Shown here: in pieces, positions 12,431 through 22,799 of the stretch
Position numbering within the stretch: position 1 is the first letter of the stretch
Layout: each line of letters begins with the position of its first letter
Assembly (NCBI GenBank): GCA_025024175.1
Contig: QCXZ01000041.1
Span: 25,849,786 to 25,913,785 of the forward strand
From: Rhyzopertha dominica
Taxonomy: Eukaryota > Arthropoda > Insecta > Coleoptera > Bostrichidae
DNA length: 64,000 nt
Direction: 5' to 3'
Made by a program: the position numbers and the translations under genes
Notes under the pieces: generated by a model
The model's database searches: none
Told to the model about the DNA's origin: nothing
Seen by the model: only the letters and a program-made list of their open reading frames with translations

Positions 12431-14179
12431 CCGAGCAAACGAAATTTTGTGACTATACTTACCATTTCATCTAAAGCATGTGAATAGTTAGGGGGGATGT
12501 CAAAAATAAGCAATACACGCATGATACTGGTAGTTACTGAAATGTTCGTGACTTGAGAAATAAGGTCATTAATTATTAGTTAGGTTTTTACAAATAATTT
12601 CAGCTTTATTGTGCTGATGATCATTTTTCAGATCATAAGCGGATCGCGTTATTTATTGTGGTGCAAAAGAAAACAAAAATAAATGTTATGGCTCCACTGT
12701 TATTGTCAACGAGAGCGTTATTTTATTAAATTGAATTAGTTCTAAGAGCGATTTCTTCTTAACGTAAACTTTCAATTATTCATAGTCTTATTAAGAAGCT
12801 AACTTAGGTCGTCAAATCTTGCGTACTTACGCTAATAGCGTGTTAGAAATAGTAGTCCAATCTGTTGTTCATTACATTGTACGTTCCCAAATATACTGAT
12901 TAATTTGTAGCTACTTTGAAGACATCTGAATAATAGTCTCCAGCTTGTCCCGCCTTACACTATTTCTGGAAAAAATTAAGTGATCTTTATTGCTTTTGGT
13001 TTCGTCTTGAACGGGTTTGTAGCGTATACGTTATACAGTAGTTTCGCATAGTACCCAATCCCGTTATAATTCGCACAAACCTGACAGCATGTCATGCTTT
13101 AGTAGATTGATTCAGTCACAGAATTATAGATTTCATATAGTAATTTTTGGAGGCACTGAGATCTTATTGAAGAAATCCTCCTTCTATACAACTTACGTTG
13201 TGGAATAAACAGAAGGAATCTGCATTTTACAAAATCTGACATCCATGCTGACAACCTGCCTTAACTATACTACCTGCGTTCGAGCATTGTTAGACTCTTT
13301 GTGCTCCCAACAATGAAATAATGTCCAAGCACACGTCCCGCATTATTCCGACCAACTAATGTTCATGCATGCGTGCACCCTAATCTTTTTAAACCGATTT
13401 GTAAAGGCAGGGCCACAAATTTTCTGTCGTGACCGTTAAAATAGGTTATTGCCAACGCGTTTGCTATGCACGGCTTAGCTGGAAGTTATATTGATACACG
13501 TCTATAAAGCTCGAATTTAACTGTCGGGGTATTGTGCTTTAATATGTGCGGTACCGCACGGGTCAGTTTAAGCATGTTCTATATTAAGGGTTCAAATGGG
13601 ATTGTTGTGAGACATTTATGCTGATATAAGAATAGTAAAGGTTTGGAGACAGGAATGGACACAGTTTTTGAGCAAAAACACGAACATTTCGATTACCGCT
13701 TCTGACGAACTTGGAAAACGTTTGTCACCTTAGACTTCTTAGGTTTTGGAAATGTTTGAATAGTGCAATAGATTCGGAAGATACATGTTGAGGTTAGGGC
13801 GTCAAAACAAAAAAATAAAAATGCTGATTTGGTGATTTAAACTTTAATTAATTAAATCATATAATTTTATAACTTATATTTTTATACATTAAATTAACTT
13901 TAGTAAGGTGTGGGGGTTTTCTGTTGTCAATCTTTCAAAATGTTTAGCAACGATATCGCTATATCAAATACTTTCAATTGCTTTAGCTTTAGCCTTGATT
14001 TTAATACTTTTTTATTTGTATGTTAAATGTTTTAAGTTATTTTATACAATAAATGATGGAGTACTTTCATTTTAAAGTAAATATTATTAAATTAGGTCTT
14101 TAGAATAATAAAAGATAAGCCCTTACGAAAGGAAATTAATTTCTACGTTGTGCAATGGAAGAACAGTATATAGTATATA
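12431..14179. other. Intron DNA, nothing recognised
   Basis: AT-rich sequence without a credible reading frame, RNA gene or obvious repeat structure. Confidence 0.5.
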
Positions 14180-14349
14180 AGAGGTAGTTGACTGGTTTAG
14201 CAAGCCAACATATGTCTGAAAATGTATGGTCAGCTTTGACTAGGATCGAACCCGGGACCGTCCGAGTGACTCAAATGTGATTCGAATCCCAGTCAAAGTT
14301 GGCAATACTTTTTCAGATATATATTGGCTAACCCAATTAAATACCTCTC
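14180..14349. repeat. Inverted pair of tRNA-derived SINE-like fragments
   Basis: Two arms of about 70 bases face each other around a centre near 14265. The left arm ends in GGATCGAACCCGGGAC (the complement of a tRNA-type B box) and the right arm reads GTGATTCGAATCCCAGTC, another B-box-like string. Outward of these both arms share a TAGTCAAAG/CAGTCAAAG string, a CTGAAAA/CAGATAT string and the outer TTGGCT and AGAGGTA motifs. This looks like two copies of a tRNA-derived short element in opposite orientation. No functional tRNA cloverleaf was seen. Confidence 0.45.
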
Positions 14350-15580
14350 ATAATCATTATAAATCCATTCAGGCTTTTATCAATACAGGGTTTCTCTTTA
14401 AGAAAGTTAGGTCACCCACGTTCAATAATAACATTGCATTACAGTTTGTAAATTCATTTATAGAATGGCATTTGAAGACGTTTATAAGAAATAAAATACA
14501 ACACTTTATTATAAGGACAGAGTTACAAATGAAACTTCTTTTGCCTACTTTTTTAAGATTATGATGGTTATTTTTTAGAGAGTTGGTATGGTTTAGAAAC
14601 TGATAATATTTGGGGTACGTTGTGCTATAGAGGGCTGCGGTATATTTCAATAACACATTCAAAGTGAAATAATAAAGTTATTGTCTACTTTCGATGTAAC
14701 ATTAAGTTTTACAAGGCCGGAAACTTTTTTTATTAGGTTTTATTAAATATTACAACTCCAACAATATTTTTTCTACACCTCTGATAGTATAGATGTCAAA
14801 CGAGTCAAAGAATATGCATAAAGAATTTAAAGTGAAGATTAAAGTACATTCTAACAAAGTCTTTTCGAGTAGCGACCTAAAAAGCGTAAAAACTGAAACT
14901 GTATGTGGAAACATAAAGCTGACACAGAAGCTGTTTCGCCGTTGAACTGCATGTCCGCGGCACGAACATGCGGCTTTGTGAGCGACTACGGTGATCAAAG
15001 ATCTCTAGGCGGGTACATGGGGCCTTATTGCTTATGAAAACGCAATTTCATGCTAGAACGAACACACGAATAATCCGTATCCTCCCGCAGCAGTGTACTG
15101 CCAGTGATACAAATTGCTTTTATTCACATACACTATTTGCATGATAATGGCGCACTGTTTTGTCGTATTAATATGCATTGGATTATGCTCAATCAAATGG
15201 CGATTATAGTGGCGGACTTTCCATGCAAATTTTTGGTAATGATCAACCATTGAGTAAAAACTGAGCTGCACGTTTCCTAATAGTATTCTGATTGTGCTCG
15301 CACTATGTCCAGAAGAACGCTAAGTATTTTGCATACTCTATTCAAAATGTATACCAAAGAAAATATTGTAGTTTTTATTTACTTAACATTCAGCTTGTCA
15401 CAATGAGTCATGTACACTACATTAAAATTATACTTGCAGTGAGATATTGCGTTCGAACATAACCAAAACGTTACCCAGACAACTCTCCACAAATTACAAT
15501 GGTTATTAGCTATTGTACTCATTAAAATAAAGAAAGAAATTAAATTATTGGATTTTGCAATCCATTTGATATTCCACAAG
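14350..15580. other. Intron DNA, nothing recognised
   Basis: AT-rich sequence; short frames on both strands look like chance. The - strand frame at 15379-15636 may hold, in its first residues only, the tail of the transposase remnant described at 15585-15880. Confidence 0.45.
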
Positions 15581-15584
15581 TCAC

Positions 15585-15880
15585 ACGTAGACATCTTGGA
15601 CATTGGTTCAGTAACGTCTGGAGGTAGTAATCGCATTTCAACTCGAATACGAACTTGTAATTCTTCCAGTGTGTGTGGACGGTCTACTTATACTCTATTT
15701 TTTTAATGACCCTGGAGAAAAAAACAATAGAAGTCAAATCTGGCGATCGAGGTGGACATTCTACAATTCTATTGGCAAAAACGTCAACAAATACGTGACG
15801 TACCGCTACACCAAACTGTGCCATCTTACCAAATGTCTTCTCTTGGAATATCATTTTCCAGCTCATTCGGAAATATCACG
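15585..15880 (-). pseudogene. Transposase C-terminal fragment (Tc1/mariner superfamily DDE type)
   Basis: On the - strand at about 15684-15866 the translation contains VECPPRSPDLTSIVFFSRVI, closely patterned on the third catalytic strand of DDE transposases (PPRSPDLTP-DFFLWG). Further on, in a shifted frame at about 15590-15640, it gives an IRVEMRLLPPDV-like segment that fits the C-terminal helix of the same proteins. The Asp in SPDLT is present, but the second conserved acidic position is replaced and no N-terminal half is found. It is a truncated, dead copy. Terminal repeats were not located. Confidence 0.5.
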
Positions 15881-15889
15881 GTTAGCGCA

Positions 15890-18660
15890 GGTACCAAATG
15901 ATCTTTGAAAAATTCCGGAAAAAAGAAATGTCAATCTGGGAGTAGCGCAAGTTTCGATATTGGACTTGTGCTATTTTTTTATTTTTATAAATGAAGTGAG
16001 TACATTATGTAATATTAATCTTCTTATTACGGATAAGTCCGGCCACTTGTTCTGTCATTGCTGCCACTTGTTCTGTCATTGCTAACATTTTTAACTGTAA
16101 CTACTAGTAAACACTTCAAAAGCATTTTATACTCAATTTTCAACAAAAAATACTTGATTTGGTCGTAATATAATAATTAAGTTACTACCTAAATAAAATT
16201 CAAATTTCTTTGCGTTACTCTTGATGGCAATAATACATTGCGGATTTATCTAATAAAATAAGTATCTTATATTTTTTATACGCACACGTATCCATGCCGC
16301 AAATTATTTAAAAAGTGGAGTATTTTGACATTATCCGGAGTGTACAGCCTAAATTTGATTGTATGTGCACACAATAATTCAAAAGATGTACATGATTATA
16401 ATACAAGAAACTGGGTACAGTATGCATGTTCCGTCTTTGCGTTCATCCATTGCACATTCGTCTCGTGTGTACCAGGGAATTAAGTACTATAACAGTATTA
16501 TCACGTTTAACAAAAGATGAGTAGATACATTTTATTTGGAAGAATAAAGATCTGTGATCCACATAATCTATAGTAATGTCAAACAAAGTACTAAAGAAAT
16601 GTAAATTAAGCATCTACTAATAGAACCACGTTTTATGATTTGGAATTCGCACATATCAAATATTAATTAATTAATCGATGCGCTTTTTAGTTTCAACTTT
16701 TTGCATTAGAAGCTTTAGAAGTTTAAGTTAGGATTGAATAGGTAGCTAGTATAGATAAAAAAATTATCAAAACTTAGAATGAGGAAATAACCTGGTCGTG
16801 AAACAGTACCTAAAACTGTAATGAATTATTAAGCTGCTGGTTTAGTTAATTTTATTGAAACTTAAAAATACAAGTTATAAGCCCCAGCATTATGCGTCAG
16901 CTGGCCAAACAATTTTTACTCATACATCTAATTTTACTCTAATTTTTTATTGTTTTCAAGCTACAAAAAAATCCTTTCATGTATTATATTCATCTTGCTG
17001 GATGTCATTGATTTGCAAAATATGGCTCAATATTGCCAATAACGTATGTTGAAAATTTTTACAGAATTTACTCGACTATACTGAAATCTGCAGGGATTAG
17101 CAATTAAACGCAAAGTATAAATTATTACAAATGTAGGTAGGTATACCTTTATGATCAATTAATTATGGCAATGTAATTTATACTTCGATTGTTACTTCTG
17201 CGGCATTTTTATGTGACATAAGTAATTTATTATTTTAACTTTAATCATATATGCATAGTTTATGAGCTTAAAGCGCCTAATATCGTTATCTGAAACTGAA
17301 TATGATCACTTCGATGATACTCCACTAACTTGGATATTAGCAAATTCTGTTATTTTAAATAGATCAAATTTGAGTACTTCTTTTTGCTCTTTGGCTAAAA
17401 TAATGACCAAGGCTTAAATCGAAAATAATGCTTTTGAGTCGATTATATAAATGCTAGATAATAACCAGACACCGCAACACATATTACATTTCAATGTTTG
17501 ACTACGATTTTGTACATATTATATATTATGAGTAGATACTGTGTAAAATTAGAATTAGATAGTTGCATAAAATTTTGCAAGACGTGCCTTGTTATGAACA
17601 CATATACAGAATATACCATCTTTTATTTGTACAGAGCCTTTGGGTTTGTTTGATTATCACACTTAATATTTTAACCAAATTAAGCCTCATTTAAATAAAC
17701 TGAGATATATTTAACCAGGTATTAATTCGTGCTTATATTACTACTGGATTTCTAAAACTTACGTTAAATAGACTTTCATAATTCTTAGTTCGGATAGATT
17801 TTTGCTCGAAATAACTAATATTTTTGAGTTTTTATTTTTCTGTATTAGTTTTGAAATTTGGAACTTATAGAAGATTAGAGCTACCGCTAAATACAAATAT
17901 GTGACCGTTTCTGGGTATTCCACATAACAGAATCATGCATAGTTGAACAATCCCTATAAGAAAACATATTAGAAGAGCTGAACAAAGTAGAAATCGTATT
18001 ATGACGCCTGACCAAAATAAGCTTGGAAATCGTTTGACAACGACTTAATGAATGTCATTTGCATAAGTCAAATATGAGTTCTGGATGAAAATTATGAAAT
18101 ACGCTTGTCTACAAATTTTACTTTATTAACAATTTCGTAAATACATACTTAATTAATGGGCTAAATGTAAAGGTGAGAAGGGGCCAGAGTTGGCAGTCCA
18201 GGTCCAGGAAGGGTCAGCTGCCCCCCTTGCCCCCCCATTCGGTACGCCCATGCATCTCGATACTCTACAGTTTATCCCTTCAAGGGCGTCACAAAATAAG
18301 TGTTAGTAAATGGTACGTCGAAGCAAACGCGGTTGCCATAATGTGAGAAAATCTGGCAAGAAATTAATGGAACTGGGGCAATTTGATATATTACCAGCGC
18401 GTGGGTTGTTTACGCTTTTGTATCGGACTTCCAGCAAAAATTTTGATTGCTTTATTCATGGAAACTCGTATTGAATACAAATTAACACATTCAAGCCTAG
18501 AACAAGTAAATTAGGGTTGCTTGCTGGTACGAATAAAAACATACACGAGTATACTTGCACATGACCTGATTGAGCTAACGTCATTTTTTTCTACCCGATA
18601 ATACTTTGGAAACCTTGTACAGAAACAGATAGGTAAATTAAATGTCTGATTACAACCGAA
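15890..18660. other. Intron DNA; one small tandem duplication
   Basis: AT-rich with no credible exon. A 21-base unit (CCACTTGTTCTGTCATTGCT) occurs twice in tandem at about 16041-16083. A GC-rich scrap at about 18180-18255 ending in GGTACGCCCATGC resembles the edge of a degraded element, but its partner was not found. Confidence 0.45.
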
Positions 18661-18665
18661 AGAAC

Positions 18666-19081
18666 TATGTACTTTAAAATGCATGTCTATGCTGTGCTGT
18701 CTACACCTCAACCAACTGCAGATAGTACTATTTCGCTGTCATTACAGCTCATCAGTGCAGTTTAGGTCTAGTGTAGACAACACGGCATAGAACTGGTTTT
18801 GCTTATATACCAAAGCAATGGTATGATGAAAGTAAGAATTTAGGATGGCAATGCCATCTGTCAGCATTACACTGACAAAGCCACCTACCTGCCTTAACGG
18901 GAACTACTTCCTAAAGGAAGTGACCTGTAACCTGACAAATTGGCATGCAACTGCATACTTCAATTTGACAGCAGGCCCTCACGGCACTTTTTGCTGACAG
19001 CTAGGTGGCTCTGTCATCATGTCAGTGTAATGCTGACAGATGGCATTGCCATCCTAAATTCTTACTTTTATGTACTTTAAA
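18666..19081 (-). mobile_element. Retrozyme-like retroposon with hammerhead ribozyme and 13-bp target duplication
   Basis: The element body (18679-19068, 390 bases) is flanked by the exact 13-base direct repeat TATGTACTTTAAA at 18666-18678 and 19069-19081. Read on the - strand it starts with a foldback segment: AAGTAAGAATTTAGGATGGC at its left end recurs inverted near 18832-18885. It continues through a string ending TTGGTATATAAGCAAAACCAG and ends with a hammerhead ribozyme (18714-18762) inside an extended imperfect stem (CTATGCCGTG paired with CAGCATAG). It has no terminal inverted repeats and no protein frame. A 13-base duplication without inverted termini points to retroposition, and the length matches the PLE target duplications in this window. 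It is a non-autonomous element; calling it retrozyme-like is inference from ribozyme type, size and duplication. Confidence 0.75.
18714..18762 (-). ncRNA. Hammerhead ribozyme, type I, short palindromic stem III (intact core)
   Basis: On the - strand the order is: stem I strand AACTGCA, core CTGATGA, stem II GCTGT-AATG-ACAGC (5 perfect pairs), core GAAA, stem III TAGTACTA, then TC, then the other stem I strand TGCAGTT (7 perfect pairs). Every conserved hammerhead position is present and the predicted cleavage triplet is AUC. Stem III is a perfect palindrome too short to close as a stable monomer hairpin, as in the small PLE-associated hammerheads known to act better as dimers. Stem I extends outward for roughly 30 more bases with mismatches. 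It is antisense to Ten-a, so it would not cut the Ten-a transcript. Activity is predicted only. Confidence 0.88.
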
Positions 19082-20055
19082 GTTTAAAATTGTTCATGCA
19101 CACAAATAATGTACAGATATCTCCGTGTGTTTCCTTATCCTCTAAAGTTAAACTAATCCTTAATTCACTTCAACTGCTAGAGAGCTAGCTAAGACGACTA
19201 ACGATGTCAACTTAATATCGATCGTACTGCATTATTAAACGGGAACGTAATACATTTTATCTTTAGGGCTTATTATAAGTTAAACAAATAGTTGTCAGAG
19301 AAAATGCATGATGGAACCTAGTGCGAACAGATACACCTGTTTCCAGATTGCACAGCTACTTTGCTTCAGGCCTCTGTGTAATATGTTCAAGTTATGTACA
19401 ATACAGAACTACAAATTTATTTTCCAAGAATAGTAGAAATACTTCATTAGTTTATTTCAGGATAACATTATATCTATATATATATGCTTTATAATTGAAG
19501 TGTCAAGGTCTAAAGGTGACAGATTAATAATGTAACATTTAGCAATGGTATCGTTACTTTCTATCTCCGATGGTTTACGTAAATCCGTGGAACTTATTTA
19601 GAAATTGTTGAACCATTCTCGACAAGCCGACGGCTGCAATCAGTTACTCCTAACTAGTACTTCGCGACAAGCTGCATTAAAATGCGGGAAAGTGTAATAA
19701 ATACCTATACTAAAATAACCATCCCTTCGTATTTCAGTTTAGCGTTTTTTTTTTGCGGTTACACACTTCCGTGATTAGTTATAAATGACCGAGGTATATA
19801 TAACTTATAGAAATACTGTAATGTATCGTACCCAGGTCCGAAAAAAGTTATTTACCTAATCATTATAATGCATATTTAGAGCAATTTCAGAACAAAATTA
19901 CATTTTCTCGATTGATATCCAACAACATTCAAGGTTCAAAACTGAATGGATCTGCGGGTACTAAAGTACCCCGCCATAACTGATATGGTTGGATGCAAAA
20001 TAAACTCGGAATTATCTGTGACCATCGTCGATAAGTTCCAAAAGCTAGTCCGCAA
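19082..20055. other. Intron DNA, nothing recognised
   Basis: AT-rich sequence with no credible exon, RNA gene or element. Confidence 0.5.
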
Positions 20056-20059
20056 ATGT

Positions 20060-20495
20060 AACAGCTATTATAGCAATATATGATGTTTCGGTTTTTAAAG
20101 TCTTCTCAACACAGCTGTATTCCAAATTCAGACAACATGGCACAGATCTGGCTTTCCCTTATACACCCCAAGGTAGGAAATGTGTATACGAGTATAATAA
20201 TTGTGGGCGACACTATGCCATCTGTTAACAATTAACCGCACCGCCCAACCGGCTCTGTGGGAAACCTGTAATGTGAACGGTAGCTCACCTTGTAAATGAC
20301 GTTTAAAAACCTACAGTGCCTGCGGAGTGCAGTTCTCAGCGTAATAGCAATATTAGTCTATGCCATGATATCTGCATCAGAACAATCTGTGGACAGCTGT
20401 TTTAGCTTATAAACCTCCTCAACACAGATGTAATCCCAATGCAGACAACACGGCACAGATCTGGCTGTCCCTTATGTACGTCAAGTTAGGCGATG
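20060..20495 (-). mobile_element. Tandem (dimeric) retrozyme-like element with two decayed hammerheads
   Basis: Two copies of a hammerhead-containing segment lie in the same orientation about 300-330 bases apart. The strings AGACAACATGGCACAGATCT (20131 region) and AGACAACACGGCACAGATCT (20442 region) are near-identical, and each is followed by CTGGCT-TCCCTTAT and by an AAGGTAGG/AAGTTAGG motif. The ribozyme cores are at about 20085-20118 and 20385-20429. The spacer includes a GC-richer block (about 20240-20340). One unit between two hammerheads in direct repeat is the genomic arrangement described for retrozymes. No flanking duplication was found with confidence. Confidence 0.6.
20385..20429 (-). 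ncRNA. Degenerate hammerhead ribozyme (copy 2 of tandem pair)
   Basis: On the - strand stem I is perfect over 7 pairs (ATCTGTG with CACAGAT), and stem III is the palindrome ACAGCTGT followed by C. The core reads TTGAGGA instead of CTGANGA (C3 to T). Stem II (GGTTT/AAGCT) has lost pairs, and GAAA has become AAAA, which removes the catalytic G12. This copy is expected to be inactive. The upstream copy (20085-20118) also has C3 to T plus G8 to A, and its 3' stem I strand is missing. All changes are C/T or G/A transitions, so an intact ancestor is easily inferred. Confidence 0.7.
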
Positions 20496-20689
20496 TTAGC
20501 AAAATAGTGAACATCAGTCAGGAAGAAATTACTGTATACTTTTATACAAACGCAATAATTCAAACTCCTACACCTAACTTAGATAGTAAATGGGCATGTT
20601 ATGGTGATAAAACCCTATATCTATCCCAATTTAAAATGCGCTGTGCATTATGATAATGAGGGCGAATCGTGCAGACGATAGGACGTAGA

Positions 20690-20924
20690 ACTGTTGTGAA
20701 CAAAATAGGCAGCAACTAAGTTTTGTTTATACCAGAATAACCTGCAAATAAAAGACAAATTCAGAGAAAAGAAATACACATTTTGTATGTGTCACGAAGC
20801 GAATAAAGTGCGGGACTGTTGTAAGCAAAAAAGATAGCAACTAAGTTTTGTTTATACCAGAATAGCTTGCAAATAAAAAACAAAATCAAAGAAAAAATTC
20901 ATCCCTTGTATGGATATGTCGCGA
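20690..20924 (+). repeat. Tandem duplication, two units with period about 124 bases
   Basis: Unit 1 (about 20690-20797) and unit 2 (about 20814-20924) share ACTGTTGT-A-CAAAA, then AGCAACTAAGTTTTGTTTAT, ACCAGAATA, TGCAAATAAAA and GTCACGAA/GTCGCGAA in the same order. Differences are scattered substitutions and short indels, so the duplication is old. No coding potential is seen. Confidence 0.65.
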
Positions 20925-21948
20925 ACCAACTCGCAAAAGCAAAATCCACGCATTTATGACAATTCATAACAGAAAACAACTTTTAAAAAGTGTCGCATTC
21001 ATTTCATATTGATAATGGTACATACAAACGTATGAAACCAAACCGTCATTAAAACGAAAATTCCATAATTCTCATGCGTAAAGCGCCTGTGGCAATGAAA
21101 AATGAAAAAAAAACTGTTTCTGACACATGCCTTGCATTTACGTTTTTCAGAAAAGAAGAATATGGTTTCGAATATTCATTTCTATTTCACAATGGAACGT
21201 TTCTGAAATGTCTTATGTTTAGAGAGCTATTTTTAGTCTTGTGGATTCTTTATTTTTTACGATAATTTAGAATTTAGAATTTGAAGTACTTCAAAAAGTA
21301 TTCGGACTTTGTGACCAAGTAAGTAACAGTTTCTTATTTTTCTTTGTGTTTGCTACAAGATGCTTGTCGACTAGCTTTATAGCTTAATTTGCAGTAAAAA
21401 TAATCATCGCAGTCGCTTCAAAATTATTCCGCTCGCTTCATAACAAATACATTCGGCAAATGACTGTGGCGTTGACAAATGAGAACTGTCATGGGAGCTA
21501 ACGAACGCGTCGGCTTAGCGAGGCTTCTCGCCTTGGATGATCGTTTCTGAACTTCCATTTTTCCCTGGAGAAATTATTCATCTAATAACTGCGCAAGGTA
21601 GTAAAGGCAAAAAGTTATAAGCTAATTTACGTAGCAAATTTCTATCGGAATTTTAAATATTTTAATCAAAACACAATAACCTGTCGCTCTATTTAACGTT
21701 TGCTACATGCGTGTGACAGCGAATTAAATAATACCACTGCTTACGGGAAGTTGTTCCAATTATTTTTTGACGTAACTAAAAACTAATAAAAAATTCAATT
21801 TTTGTCAATTATGTCATTTTCAACGAATCAAAACACTATTATAGTGGGAATTTTCACACGAGCAAATTGTCGCTGGAATAATTTAAGGTAGATTTTCAAT
21901 GGCAACAAAAATTGTTGGCTTGACGTCTGTCGTCAAACTTTACTAAAA

Positions 21949-22266
21949 ATGAGTGGAACAAGATTTAATACGTCTTCACTCGATGAAATCAATCAGAAGA
22001 TCAATGAAAATATATGTAAAACACACTAAGGTGAGCAAAGTTATAATAATGAAACGGTCTTTCTGCTTGTTACGTCAAATCCTTCGAATACCACTCGAGA
22101 GTTCGATAAGTATGAAAATAATTCTCCAGCAATTCTCCAACGTGTTGCCCAGTATCCGTTGTCGAATTTCTATCAAATTATTTTCAATTTATTCTTATTC
22201 TCTTGTATTATTACTGCCCTTAATATATGGTGGCTACGGCGAGTTTTTTTTACTTACGAGTTATAA
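21949..22266 (+). pseudogene. Unknown small membrane-protein-like frame with one internal stop
   Basis: An ATG at 21949 opens a frame of 106 codons interrupted by a single TAA at codon 27 (22027-22029), ending at a TAA at 22264-22266. Before the stop the peptide begins MSGTRFNTSSLDEINQ. After it there is a polar stretch (ETVFLLVTSNPSNTTREFDK, an NT(T) glycosylation-type pattern), an AILQRVAQYPLSNFYQ segment and then a hydrophobic segment of about 20 residues (from IIFNLF to NIWWL) followed by RR. The amphipathic-then-hydrophobic pattern is more protein-like than the longer overlapping frame at 21953-22393. It could be a pseudogene, a retrocopy, a fragment of an endogenised element, or a readthrough gene. 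The family is not recognised. It lies in a Ten-a intron in the same orientation, but its frame does not join Ten-a. Confidence 0.35.
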
Positions 22267-22599
22267 AGATAAATGGAATGTTGCTTTCCTACGGCTAATT
22301 ATTTCGACATCCCTTGGAAGAGTTGCGATTATTACAATTCATGTTTTACACCTCAGATTTGTTATTTATTGCATTAATCCCACCACCTCTTGATAGTAGT
22401 GCTATTTTTCCTATATCAATGCTGGTTAAAGAAGTTTTATTAACATTCAAAGATAATATAGCTTCGAAAATATTTAGATAAGAAGTTTGTAATTTCTGCA
22501 TATTATAATTATATTACATTTTACATTTCAGGCCTAAATCCATACATTTGGGTACCTTTGTATGTACATAGTGACTAATGTCAAGCGCACTTGCAAGAA

Positions 22600-22790
22600 T
22601 AATTTAACAAAAAAATACTTGAACAAAATTATAACCTTGGTCAGAATGTGGGAGTTATGGTTTCATCAGTGGAAAAGAAGAAATGAGCAGTTGAGCGATA
22701 GTTATAACGACGTTTCGGCAGTAGATTTCTTCTGCCTTTATCATTTATCAAGCTGAGGGTTTATTTAATAAAAATACGTCATCCATTACA
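22600..22790 (-). mobile_element. PLE-type terminus remnant with decayed hammerhead-like core
   Basis: On the - strand at 22709-22744 the sequence reads ATGATAA, stem II GGCAG-loop-CTGCC (5 pairs), then GAAACGTC. Compared with a PLE hammerhead (CTGANGA...GAAACGTC), positions C3 and G8 have changed. The sequence after it (GTTATAACTATCGCTCAACT and the T-rich tract that follows) is non-coding. It looks like the 3' end of an old, truncated Penelope-like copy, without recognisable coding sequence or target duplication. Confidence 0.4.
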
Positions 22791-22799
22791 TAAACATTG

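Noticed and set aside
14183..14349. Functional tRNA gene
   Set aside because: Only B-box-like strings are present, in two opposed copies. No acceptor stem or cloverleaf could be built.
21953..22393. 146-codon + frame
   Set aside because: It overlaps the shorter frame from 21949. Its composition (Ile/Ser/Leu/Lys-rich) is typical of AT-rich chance translation and it resembles no family.
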